Shown here: positions 52,081-59,915 of the stretch, piece after piece | Position numbering within the stretch: the stretch's first letter is position 1 | Layout: every line of letters begins with the position of its first letter | Origin: Streptomyces flavochromogenes | Lineage (GTDB): Bacteria; Actinomycetota; Actinomycetes; Streptomycetales; Streptomycetaceae | Reading direction: 5' to 3' | Length of the DNA: 64,000 nt | Assembly: GCF_000717595.1 (NCBI RefSeq) | Contig: NZ_JNZO01000002.1 | Span: forward strand, 248,001-312,000 | Program-made: the position numbers and the translations under genes | The notes under the pieces: generated by a model | Databases searched by the model: none | Seen by the model: only the letters and a program-made list of their open reading frames with translations | Told to the model about the DNA's origin: nothing

Positions 52081-53847
52081 TCAACCCGCGTACGGATCGG
52101 GGGTGATGCCCGGACGCGCCAGGAACGCGAAGTCGCAGCCCGTGTCGGCCTGGGAGATCTGCTCCATGTAGAGCGCGCCGTAGCCGCGCTCGTACCGGGC
52201 GGGCGGCGGTGTCCAGGCGGCCCGGCGGACGTCCAGCTCCTCGTCCGTGACATGCAGACGGAGGGAGCGTGCGGCGACGTCGAGAGTGATCGTATCGCCC
52301 GTACGGACAAGGGCAAGGGGTCCGCCGACATGGGACTCGGGTGCCACGTGCAGCACACAGGCCCCGTAGCTCGTCCCGCTCATCCGGGCGTCGGAGATCC
52401 GCACCATGTCCCGCACGCCCTGTTCCAGCAGGTACCGGGGGATGGGCAGCATGCCGTACTCCGGCATCCCCGGACCGCCCTTCGGGCCCGCGCCGCGCAG
52501 CACCAGCACGTGGTCGGGTGTGATGCCGAGCGCCGGATCGTCGATGGTCCGCTGCATCGACCGGTAGTCGTCGAAGACGACCGCGGGACCGGTGTGCTCG
52601 AGCAAGCGCGGTTCCGCCGCGATGTGCTTGATGACGGCGCCGTCGGGGCACAGGTTGCCCCGCAGCACGGCGACCCCGCCCTCGGCGGCCAGCGGCCTCG
52701 AACGGTCACGGATCACCTCCTCGTCGTGCACGAGCGCGCCGTCGAGCTGCTCCCGCAGCGTGGTGTGCGAGACCGTCGGGCGATCCAGGTGCAGGACATC
52801 GGTGAGCCGGGAGAGGAAGCCCGGCATCCCGCCCGCGAAGTGGAAGTCCTCCATCAGGAACCGCCCGCCCGGCCGTAGATTCGCGAGGACCGGCACCGTC
52901 CGCGCGATCCTGTCGAAGTCGTCGAGCGTCAGCTTCACCCCCGAGCGCCCCGCCATCGCGATGAGATGGATCACCGCGTTGGTCGAGCCGCCGAGCGCCA
53001 GGACGGCGGCGACCGCGTCCTCGTACGCCTCCTGCGTCAGGATCCGCGACAACCGCAGGTCCTGCCGTACGAGTTCCACGATCCGCAGTCCCGAGGCCGC
53101 CGCCATCCGGTCGTGCCCCGAGTCGACCGCCGGCACCGAGGAGGCACCCGGCACGGTCACGCCGAGGGTCTCCGCGGCCGCGGTCAGCGTGGACGCCGTC
53201 CCCATCGTCATGCAGTGGCCGGGGGAGCGGGCGAGACCGCTCTCCAGCTCCGCCATCTCGCAGTCGCCGATCCGTCCCGCCCGCCTCTCGTCCCAGTACT
53301 TCCACATGTCCGTACCGGAGCCGAGCGTCTCGCCCCGCCAGTGCCCCGGCAGCATGGGTCCCGCCGGAACGAACACCGTGGGCAGGTCGACCGAGGCCGC
53401 ACCCATGAGGAGCGCGGGGGTGGTCTTGTCGCAGCCGCCCATGAGCACCGCCCCGTCCACCGGGTACGAGCGCAGCAGCTCCTCCGTCTCCAGCGCGAGG
53501 AGGTTGCGGTAGAGCATCGGGGTCGGCTTCTGGAACGTCTCCGAGAGGGTGGAGACCGGGAACTCCAGCGGGAAGCCGCCGGCCTGCCACACCCCGCGCT
53601 TCACGGCCTGCGCGCGGTCGCGGAGGTGGACGTGGCAGGGGTTGATGTCGGACCAGGTGTTGAGGATCGCGATGACCGGCTTTCCGAGGTGCTCCTCGGG
53701 CAGATAGCCGAGCTGCCGGGTGCGGGCCCGGTGGCTGAAGGAGCGGAGGCCGTCGGTGCCGTACCACTGGTGACTGCGCAGGTCCTCGGGCCGCAGGCCT
53801 CCCTCGCCGGGGCGCCCGCCCGCGCCGGCGGGCCCTTCGGCGCTCAT
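52081..53847 (-). CDS. IlvD/Edd family sugar-acid dehydratase
   Basis: A 588-residue iron-sulfur dehydratase. The ATG at 53847 overlaps the stop of the aldolase-type gene (ATGA). Motifs are WSDINPCHVHLRDRAQAVK, VLMGGCDKTTPALLMGAA (cluster cysteine), PGHCMTMGTASTLTAAAETL and VLALGGSTNAVIHLIAM, with SDARMSGTSYGACVLHVAPE near the end. The pattern is closer to sugar-acid dehydratases (L-arabonate, D-xylonate, galactonate group) than to branched-chain IlvD. It should dehydrate an aldonic acid to a 2-keto-3-deoxy acid. Coupling to a DHDPS-family dehydratase suggests a non-phosphorylating pentonate or aldarate route to 2-oxoglutarate semialdehyde. Confidence 0.88.
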   Translation of the reverse strand: MSAEGPAGAGGRPGEGGLRPEDLRSHQWYGTDGLRSFSHRARTRQLGYLPEEHLGKPVIAILNTWSDINPCHVHLRDRAQAVKRGVWQAGGFPLEFPVSTLSETFQKPTPMLYRNLLALETEELLRSYPVDGAVLMGGCDKTTPALLMGAASVDLPTVFVPAGPMLPGHWRGETLGSGTDMWKYWDERRAGRIGDCEMAELESGLARSPGHCMTMGTASTLTAAAETLGVTVPGASSVPAVDSGHDRMAAASGLRIVELVRQDLRLSRILTQEAYEDAVAAVLALGGSTNAVIHLIAMAGRSGVKLTLDDFDRIARTVPVLANLRPGGRFLMEDFHFAGGMPGFLSRLTDVLHLDRPTVSHTTLREQLDGALVHDEEVIRDRSRPLAAEGGVAVLRGNLCPDGAVIKHIAAEPRLLEHTGPAVVFDDYRSMQRTIDDPALGITPDHVLVLRGAGPKGGPGMPEYGMLPIPRYLLEQGVRDMVRISDARMSGTSYGACVLHVAPESHVGGPLALVRTGDTITLDVAARSLRLHVTDEELDVRRAAWTPPPARYERGYGALYMEQISQADTGCDFAFLARPGITPDPYAG

Positions 53848-54752
53848 ATCGGCCACCCGGCCGCGATCGTGGCGACCTCGGCCCGCTCGCTCTCGGGGAG
53901 TTCACGGCTCGGCGGGCGGACCGCCCGGCGGCAGAGGCCGAGGGAGGCGAGGGCCTCCTTGACCACCGTCACGTTGTCCGCGCTGCCGTTGGCCGCGCGC
54001 AGCTCCTCGAAGCGGCGGATCCGCTCCCAGACCTTCATCGCGGTCGGGTAGTCGCCGGACCGCAGCGCGTCCAGCATCTCGACGGAGAGCGCGGGGGAGA
54101 CGTTGACCAGGCCGGAGGTGAATCCGGTGGCGCCGGCGGCGAAGTAGGCGGGGGCGTACGGCTCGGCCAGGCCCGCCACCCAGACGAAGCGGTCGAGGCC
54201 CGCGTCCCGGGCGAAGCCGGCGAACCGGGCCGCGTCGGGAACCGCGTACTTCACCCCCACGACGTTGGGGCATTCGGCGCCGAGCTCGGCGAGCCGGGCC
54301 CCGCCGATCTGCGGGTTGCGGATGTAGGGGACGACCCCGAGCTCGGGGACGGCCTCGGCGATGGCCCGGTGGTAGTCGACCCAGCCGCTCTCCGAGACGT
54401 ACGGGTGGACCGGCTGGTGGACCATCACCATGTGGGCGCCCGTGGCCCGGGCGTGCCGGGCGGCCTCGACCGCCGTCGGCACGTCGTGGCCGACGCCGAC
54501 GAGGATCGCGGCACGGTCGCCGGCCTCGTCGACGGTGATCTCGGTGAGGGAGCGGCGCTCCTCGGGGGTGAGGGCGTAGAACTCGCCGGTGTTGCCGTTG
54601 GGGGTGAGGGTGCGGACCCCGCCGTCGAGGAGCCGGCGCAGCAGCGCGCGGTGGGTGACGGTGTCCACGGAGCCGTCCTCGGCGAACGGTGTGACCGGGA
54701 TGGCCACGACGTCGGCGAGGGCGGCCCTCATCGTCTCGAATTCCATGCTCAC
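53844..54752 (-). CDS. DHDPS-family dehydratase (5-dehydro-4-deoxyglucarate dehydratase-like)
   Basis: A 302-residue class I aldolase-fold enzyme. A GTG at 54752 overlaps the GntR stop; an ATG two codons later is an alternative. The signature TPNGNTGEFYALTPEERRSL, the tyrosine of VPYIRNPQ (Tyr143) and the Schiff-base Lys168 in VGVKYAVPD are present. Relatives include 5-keto-4-deoxyglucarate dehydratase and 2-keto-3-deoxy-L-arabonate dehydratase, both giving 2-oxoglutarate semialdehyde. Between a GntR regulator and an IlvD/Edd dehydratase, a role in galactarate or L-arabonate catabolism is likely. The two cannot be separated from sequence alone. Confidence 0.88.
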   Translation of the reverse strand: MSMEFETMRAALADVVAIPVTPFAEDGSVDTVTHRALLRRLLDGGVRTLTPNGNTGEFYALTPEERRSLTEITVDEAGDRAAILVGVGHDVPTAVEAARHARATGAHMVMVHQPVHPYVSESGWVDYHRAIAEAVPELGVVPYIRNPQIGGARLAELGAECPNVVGVKYAVPDAARFAGFARDAGLDRFVWVAGLAEPYAPAYFAAGATGFTSGLVNVSPALSVEMLDALRSGDYPTAMKVWERIRRFEELRAANGSADNVTVVKEALASLGLCRRAVRPPSRELPESERAEVATIAAGWPI

Positions 54753-55414
54753 TCGCTGTTCAGGGGGGACTGGTTCTCGGGGTACTGGGGGAAGGCGCGC
54801 TCGACGAACGACGCGATGTGGTCGTGGACCGCGCGGCCCACCCCGCCGACGTCGCCGGCGGCCGCGAGCCGCAGGATCTCCTCGTGCTCGGCGGCCTCCC
54901 GTTCCCAGGAGGGGATGGCCGCCCAGGCGACGGTGGAGACCAGGGCCGCCTGGTCGCGGACCTCGTCGAGCATCCGGCCGAGCAGCGGGTTGCCGCAGGG
55001 CAGATAGAGCGCCCGGTGGAACGCCCGGTTGGCCAGGGACCGTTCGGCCGGGTCCTCGGCTCCGGCCGCCCGGCGCAGGGCCTCCCGCGCCTCGTCGAGC
55101 GGGGCGCCGGACGCCACGGCGCGGCGGACCGCCTCGGGTTCCAGGAGGAGGCGTACGTCGTAGACGGCGCGGGCCATGTCGGCGTCGACCATCCGGACCG
55201 TGACGCCCTTGTACTGGCTCATCACCACGAGCCCGCTGCCCGCGAGGGTCTTGAGCGCCTCACGGACCGGGGTCTTCGACACTCCGAAACGCGCGGCGAG
55301 TTCGGCCTCGACGAGGGCCTGGCCGGGTCTGAGCCCGCCGGTGAGGATGTCGTGCTTGATCGCTTCGAGCACGTACTGGGTGCGGGAGGGGATGGGGCTG
55401 GGGGCGAAGGCCAT
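54749..55414 (-). CDS. GntR-family (FCD) transcriptional regulator
   Basis: A 221-residue regulator. The winged helix is at about residues 10-72 (VLEAIKHDILTGGLRPGQAL, VEAELAARFGVSKTPVREAL, then LAGSGLVVMSQYKGVTVRMV). The all-helical FCD effector domain follows, with metal-binding candidates in FHRALYLPCGN and HEEILRLAAAGD and the final VHDHIASFVERAF. FadR-type members typically bind sugar acids. As the first gene of the operon it probably controls itself and the two dehydratases. A TCATATATGA palindrome lies 31 bases before its start. Confidence 0.92.
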   Translation of the reverse strand: MAFAPSPIPSRTQYVLEAIKHDILTGGLRPGQALVEAELAARFGVSKTPVREALKTLAGSGLVVMSQYKGVTVRMVDADMARAVYDVRLLLEPEAVRRAVASGAPLDEAREALRRAAGAEDPAERSLANRAFHRALYLPCGNPLLGRMLDEVRDQAALVSTVAWAAIPSWEREAAEHEEILRLAAAGDVGGVGRAVHDHIASFVERAFPQYPENQSPLNSE

Positions 55415-55444
55415 GGAGCACTCTCAGATCTCATGTATCGCGTC

Positions 55445-55454
55445 TCATATATGA
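55445..55454. promoter_or_regulatory. Putative GntR operator
   Basis: A perfect 10-bp palindrome TCATATATGA upstream of gntR, with a related TCATGTAT at 55431-55438. It is strikingly AT-rich for this genome and at the right place for autoregulation. Its identity as a GntR site is inferred. Confidence 0.55.
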
Positions 55455-55513
55455 CGTACGAAGTGCAACGGGCATGAAGTTAAGGGGGCGTTCGTGTTTC
55501 GTCAATGCTTCAC

Positions 55514-55525
55514 GCAAACGCTTTC
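55514..55525. promoter_or_regulatory. LacI-like operator upstream of GH31
   Basis: GCAAACGCTTTC differs at one base from the site GCAAGCGCTTTC at 28022. It lies 120 bases before the GH31 start and 100 bases before the divergent gntR. A weaker member of the GAAGCGCTTC operator family. Confidence 0.45.
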
Positions 55526-55644
55526 TACGGCCGGCGTCCCGCCGCCCCCGGTCGGCTGGTGAAGGGGCTGGCCCGCCGATTTGTTTTCTGGGATAACTAT
55601 TGAGGGCTCGGTGCAGCCCTCCCCACCCCACCCCGAGGACCGGC

Positions 55645-57876
55645 ATGAAGTTCACCGACGGCTTCTGGCTGATGCGCGAGGGCGTCCACGCCTCGTACGC
55701 CACGGAAGTCCGCGATCTGCGCCTGGAAGCCGACCGCTTCACGGCCCACGCCTCCGTCAAGCGGGTCGAGACCCGCGGCGACACCCTGAACTCGGCTCTC
55801 CTGACGGTGGAGTGCCACGCACCCGCCGAGGGCGTGATCGGCGTACGCGTCACCCACCACGCGGGAAAGGTCCACCGAGGGCCCGACTTCGAGCTCGACG
55901 GCTCGGGTTCGGGGGCGGGCGCGGTCCGTCAGGACGGACCGGTCGTCGAGCTCGCCTCCGGCCCCCTCCGGCTGCGCCTGGACCGATCGGCTCCCTGGGC
56001 CCTGGAGTTCCACGACGACGACGGCCGTACGCTCACCGGGACCGGCCGCAAGGGCACCGCGTTCGTCACCACGCCCGACGGCGCCCACCACATGGCCGTC
56101 CAGCTCGCGCTCGGCGTCGGCGAGCAGATCTACGGCCTCGGCGAGCGCTTCACCCCGTTCGTGAAGAACGGGCAGAGCGTCGACATCTGGCAGGCCGACG
56201 GCGGCACCAGCAGCGAACAGGCCTACAAGAACATCCCGTTCTACCTCTCCTCACGCGGCTACGGCGTCTTCGTCAACCACCCAGGACGCGTCTCCTTCGA
56301 GGTCGGCTCGGAGGCGGTCGGCCGGGTCCAGTTCAGCGTCGAGGACCAGACCCTCGAGTACCTCGTCGTCGCGGGCCCCACCCCCAAGGACGTCCTGGCC
56401 CGCTACACGGCACTCACCGGGCGCCCCGCCCTGCCTCCGCCCTGGTCCTTCGGCCTCTGGCTGACCACCTCCTTCACCACCCGCTACGACGAGGCCACCG
56501 TCACCTCCTTCGTCGACGGCATGGCCGCCCGGGACATCCCGCTCTCCGTCTTCCACTTCGACTGCTTCTGGATGCGCGAGTACCAGTGGTCCGACTTCCG
56601 CTGGGACCCCGAGACCTTCCCCGACCCGGAGGGCATGCTCGCCCGGCTGAAGGCCCGGGGGCTGCGCGTCGGGATGTGGATCAACCCGTACATCGCCCAG
56701 AAATCCCCCCTGTTCGAAGAGGGCAGGGAGCGCGGACTTCTCCTCCGGCGGGCGAACGGCGACGTCTGGCAGTGGGACCTGTGGCAGCCCGGCATGGCCC
56801 TCGTGGACTTCACGAACCCCGAGGCCAGGACCTGGTTCCAGGACAAGCTGCGGCCGCTGCTCGCCCAGGGCGTGGACTGCTTCAAGACCGACTTCGGCGA
56901 GCGCGTCCCCACGGACGTCGTCTGGCACGACGGCTCGGACCCCGAGCGCATGCACAACTACTACGCCCAGCTGTACAACCGGACCGTCTTCGACCTCCTG
57001 GAGAAGGAACGCGGCACCGGCGAGGCCGTCCTCTTCGCCCGCTCGGCGACCGCCGGCGGGCAGCAGTTCCCCGTCCACTGGGGCGGCGACTGCTGGGCCT
57101 CCTTCGAGGCCATGGCCGAGTCCCTGCGCGGCGGCCTCTCGCTCTCCCTGAGCGGATTCGGCTTCTGGAGCCACGACATCGGCGGTTTCGAGGGCACGCC
57201 CGAGCCGGAGGTCTTCACCCGCTGGCTCGCCTTCGGGCTGCTGTCCTCGCACAGCAGGCTGCACGGCAGCGACTCGTACCGGGTGCCGTGGGAGTTCGGC
57301 GAGCAGGCGGTGGACGTCGCCCGGCGTTTCACCCGGCTCAAGCACCGGCTGATGCCGTACCTGTACGGGGCCGCCGCCGAGGCCCACGCGACCGGGGTGC
57401 CGGTGATGCGGCCGATGCTCCTCGAGTTCCCCGAGGACCCGGCGTGCCGGACCCTCGACCGTCAGTACATGCTCGGTCCCGACCTCCTGGTCGCGCCGGT
57501 GCTGACCTTCGGGGGCGAGGTCGAGGTCTACCTCCCGGCGGGCGACTGGACCCACCTCCTGAGTGGCGAGACCGTCACCGGCCCCTGCTGGCGCCGCGAG
57601 ACCCACGCCCTGGACAGCCTTCCGCTGTACGTGCGCCCCGGCGCGGTCCTGCCCCTCGGCGCCGACGACTCCCGCCCGGACGGCGACTGGCCCGACGGCC
57701 TGACGCTGCTGGTGGCCCCGGGGGGCGCGGGCACGGTGCGGGTCACGGTCCCTGACCACGGGGGTGCGACGGCCGCGGTGTACGAGGTGACCCGCACGCC
57801 GGAGGGCCCGCGGGCGATCGTGAGCGGCACGGAACTCCCGTACACGGTGCGGGTCCTGGGGCCGGGCGGAGTGTGA
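55645..57876 (+). CDS. GH31 alpha-xylosidase (YicI-like)
   Basis: A 743-residue cytoplasmic enzyme from the ATG at 55645 with GAGGA upstream. The N-terminal beta-sandwich contains GVGEQIYGLGERFTPFVKNG. In the barrel the nucleophile is Asp416 in DCFKTDFGER and the acid/base Asp482 in VHWGGDCWAS. Both numbers coincide with those of E. coli YicI, an alpha-xylosidase. WINPYIAQKSPLFEEG, FWMREYQWSDFRWDP and GFGFWSHDIGGFEG are further family segments. It removes alpha-xylosyl residues from xyloglucan oligosaccharides such as isoprimeverose. Monocistronic, divergent from gntR. Confidence 0.93.
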   Translation: MKFTDGFWLMREGVHASYATEVRDLRLEADRFTAHASVKRVETRGDTLNSALLTVECHAPAEGVIGVRVTHHAGKVHRGPDFELDGSGSGAGAVRQDGPVVELASGPLRLRLDRSAPWALEFHDDDGRTLTGTGRKGTAFVTTPDGAHHMAVQLALGVGEQIYGLGERFTPFVKNGQSVDIWQADGGTSSEQAYKNIPFYLSSRGYGVFVNHPGRVSFEVGSEAVGRVQFSVEDQTLEYLVVAGPTPKDVLARYTALTGRPALPPPWSFGLWLTTSFTTRYDEATVTSFVDGMAARDIPLSVFHFDCFWMREYQWSDFRWDPETFPDPEGMLARLKARGLRVGMWINPYIAQKSPLFEEGRERGLLLRRANGDVWQWDLWQPGMALVDFTNPEARTWFQDKLRPLLAQGVDCFKTDFGERVPTDVVWHDGSDPERMHNYYAQLYNRTVFDLLEKERGTGEAVLFARSATAGGQQFPVHWGGDCWASFEAMAESLRGGLSLSLSGFGFWSHDIGGFEGTPEPEVFTRWLAFGLLSSHSRLHGSDSYRVPWEFGEQAVDVARRFTRLKHRLMPYLYGAAAEAHATGVPVMRPMLLEFPEDPACRTLDRQYMLGPDLLVAPVLTFGGEVEVYLPAGDWTHLLSGETVTGPCWRRETHALDSLPLYVRPGAVLPLGADDSRPDGDWPDGLTLLVAPGGAGTVRVTVPDHGGATAAVYEVTRTPEGPRAIVSGTELPYTVRVLGPGGV

Positions 57877-57900
57877 TCGCCACGGCGTAGGGTCGGGGCC

Positions 57901-58359
57901 ATGACGACGCATCCCACGATACGAGACCCCGAACAGCGCAAGAAGGACGTCCTCGCCCGGCTGGCGGAGGAGGTGGACATCTGGGTGGCCTCGGCGAGCG
58001 CCGACGCCCGGCCGTACCTCGTGCCGCTGGCCTTCCACTGGGACGGCGCGGACATCTGGCTGTGCACCCGGCTGACGAACCCCACCGGCCGCAACCTCGC
58101 CGCCGGCGGAAGCACCCGGCTGGCGCTCGGGCACACCCGGGACGTCGTCCTGATCGACGGTGACGTGACGACGCTCGTCGTCGGTGACGTGCCGACGGCG
58201 GCGATCGAGGCCTTCGCCGCGAAGTGCGGGTGGGACCCGCGGAACTCGGGACCCGCCTACGGCTGGTTCCGGGTCCGCCCCACCGCCGTGGAGGCCTGGC
58301 TCGAGGAGCCCGAACTGGCCGGGCGCCACCTGATGCGGGACGGCGTCTGGGCGGTCTGA
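57901..58359 (+). CDS. Pyridoxamine 5'-phosphate oxidase family (PPOX-class) protein
   Basis: A 152-residue split-barrel flavin/F420-binding-fold protein. WVASASADARPYLVPLAFHW is the family N-terminal strand pair, TNPTGRNLAAGGSTRLALGH the second half, and YGWFRVRPTAVEAWLEEPEL the end. Actinobacterial PPOX-class members commonly bind F420 or FMN and reduce diverse compounds or act in detoxification. It starts 24 bases after the GH31 stop, so it may be cotranscribed, without an obvious link to sugar use. Substrate unknown. Confidence 0.88.
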   Translation: MTTHPTIRDPEQRKKDVLARLAEEVDIWVASASADARPYLVPLAFHWDGADIWLCTRLTNPTGRNLAAGGSTRLALGHTRDVVLIDGDVTTLVVGDVPTAAIEAFAAKCGWDPRNSGPAYGWFRVRPTAVEAWLEEPELAGRHLMRDGVWAV

Positions 58360-58404
58360 GACGGACGGCGTCGACCGGGAACGCCGCCGCGGGACCGCGA
58401 TGCG

Positions 58405-58468
58405 CGACACCGCGCCGGGACCGGCCCCCGGCCCGGTGTCGGCGCGTCCCGGACCCGGTGTCGGCGCG
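58405..58468. repeat. Direct repeats and hairpin in the gap after the PPOX gene
   Basis: CCCGGTGTCGGCGCG occurs twice (58432-58446 and 58454-58468, 22-base period). CGACACCG at 58405-58412 can pair with CGGTGTCG at 58435-58442, giving a possible weak terminator. The 284-base gap shows nothing else. Confidence 0.5.
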
Positions 58469-58643
58469 GGCTCGGCCGCCGCGAAGGAGCGTCGAGTTGC
58501 CGAGTTGCGGTATCCGGTGCGGGAGAGAAAAGTGGGTCGTATGACTCCTGTGCACCGTTGAGACGTGGAACTCCGGGCACCTGGGCCGCCCTTAGGGAGC
58601 GGCCGTCGGAAGGGTCTGCGCACCGATAGCACCTGGACGCCCC

Positions 58644-59906
58644 ATGACAAGAAATGTCCGGCGACATGTCATCCGGGCCGCGAGCGCGTCCCTCCTGGCT
58701 GCCGCTCTGGGGCTCACGGGAGGCGTCGCGGCGGCCGCCGGCGCCTCCGCGCAGCCCCAGGCGGTCCTGGCCGCCGAGCCGACACCGCCTCCCGGTGAGG
58801 GCGAGCCGGAGCCTCCGCCTCCCGGTGAGAGTGAGCCGGAGGCTCCGCCTCCCGGTGAGAGTGAGCCGGAGGCACCTCCTCCCGGTGAGAGTGAGCCGGA
58901 GGCTCCGCCACCCGGTGAGAGTGAGCCGGAGGCACCTCCTCCCGGTGAGAGTGAGCCGGAGGCTCCGCCTCCCGGTGAGGGCGAGCCGGAGGCACCTCCT
59001 CCCGGCGAGGACGGAGGGGCACCTCCCGCCGAGGGCGGAGCGCCCGCGCCGCAGACCCCCGACGAGATCAGGACACGGATCGAGGCCGGACTCGCGAGCT
59101 CCGACCTCTCGGCCGAGGAGAAGGCGACGGTCCAGAAGTCGCTGGAGACGGTCCTCGGCATCCTCGGCGACCCGAACGCCTCCCCGTTCGAGAAGGACCT
59201 GGCCAGTGCCGTCGGGGCGGGCCTCGACCAGGTCCTGAAACTGAGCATGGACCCCGCCACGTCGGCCGAGGACAAGGCCAGGTACGACAGGCTCGTGGTC
59301 GGCGTCAGCGAGGCGATGGCGAAGTTCACCGACCCGGACGTGCCCGCCGACCAGCGGGACGGCACCCACGCGGTCCTCGCGGACCTGAACGTCACCCTCG
59401 CGAACCTCGCGGCATCGAACCTGTCACCCGCGGACAAGGCGTACTACTCCCTGTGGGCGGACCAGATCCTCGGCGGTCTGCTGGCCGTCCAGCAGCCGAC
59501 GACGACGCCGAAGCAACACGCGGACAGGCAGAGGGTCCAGGAGAAGCTGAAGCGGAACGCCGGGGCGCTGAAGACGTATCAGAACCCGGACGCCTCCCAG
59601 GCGGACCGGGACGCGGCGAAGAAGACACTCGACGAGCAGGCCGGTGCGACGAACCATCCCGCCCACCAGGAACTCGTGGCCGAGCTCAAGCGTCTGAAGG
59701 CTCCCCAGGCCTGCCTCGACGTGGTGCAGAACCGGACGCAGCAGGCCGGCTGGCCGGACGGATCCTTGTGGGGTCTGAGCGACACGACCTGCGCGGACAC
59801 GGTCGGGGCGGGCGCCCAGGACAGCGGCAGCGACTGGAGCGCGCTCTTCCAGTGCGTCATCGACAACCCCTTCAGCACCTGCGCCTCCCGCGTCCCCGAG
59901 GACTGA
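58644..59906 (+). CDS. Secreted protein with proline/glutamate decapeptide repeats
   Basis: A 420-residue exported protein of unknown function. The signal peptide is about residues 1-36 (VIRAASASLLAAALGLTGGV). Residues 48-117 hold seven near-perfect tandem copies of PPPGESEPEA, plus a partial eighth, an acidic polyproline-like rod. Residues 135-420 are mostly alpha-helical (EIRTRIEAGLASSDLSAEEK, KTLDEQAGATNHPAHQELVA) with two to four C-terminal cysteines (APQACLDVVQ, TCADTVG, QCVIDN, TCASRVPED) likely forming disulfides. No sortase motif, lipobox or catalytic motif is visible. The repeat may span the cell wall, presenting the helical domain. No cellulose- or pectin-related domain is evident. 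Confidence 0.75.
   Translation: MTRNVRRHVIRAASASLLAAALGLTGGVAAAAGASAQPQAVLAAEPTPPPGEGEPEPPPPGESEPEAPPPGESEPEAPPPGESEPEAPPPGESEPEAPPPGESEPEAPPPGEGEPEAPPPGEDGGAPPAEGGAPAPQTPDEIRTRIEAGLASSDLSAEEKATVQKSLETVLGILGDPNASPFEKDLASAVGAGLDQVLKLSMDPATSAEDKARYDRLVVGVSEAMAKFTDPDVPADQRDGTHAVLADLNVTLANLAASNLSPADKAYYSLWADQILGGLLAVQQPTTTPKQHADRQRVQEKLKRNAGALKTYQNPDASQADRDAAKKTLDEQAGATNHPAHQELVAELKRLKAPQACLDVVQNRTQQAGWPDGSLWGLSDTTCADTVGAGAQDSGSDWSALFQCVIDNPFSTCASRVPED
58785..58994 (+). repeat. Seven tandem 30-bp coding repeats
   Basis: Exact-period 30-bp units encode PPPGE(S/G)EPE(A/P). The five central copies encode identical peptides and alternate between synonymous forms (GGCTCCGCCT and GGCACCTCCT), indicating recent duplication of a two-unit block. 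Copy number should vary between strains. Confidence 0.93.
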
Positions 59907-59915
59907 GCCTTCCTC

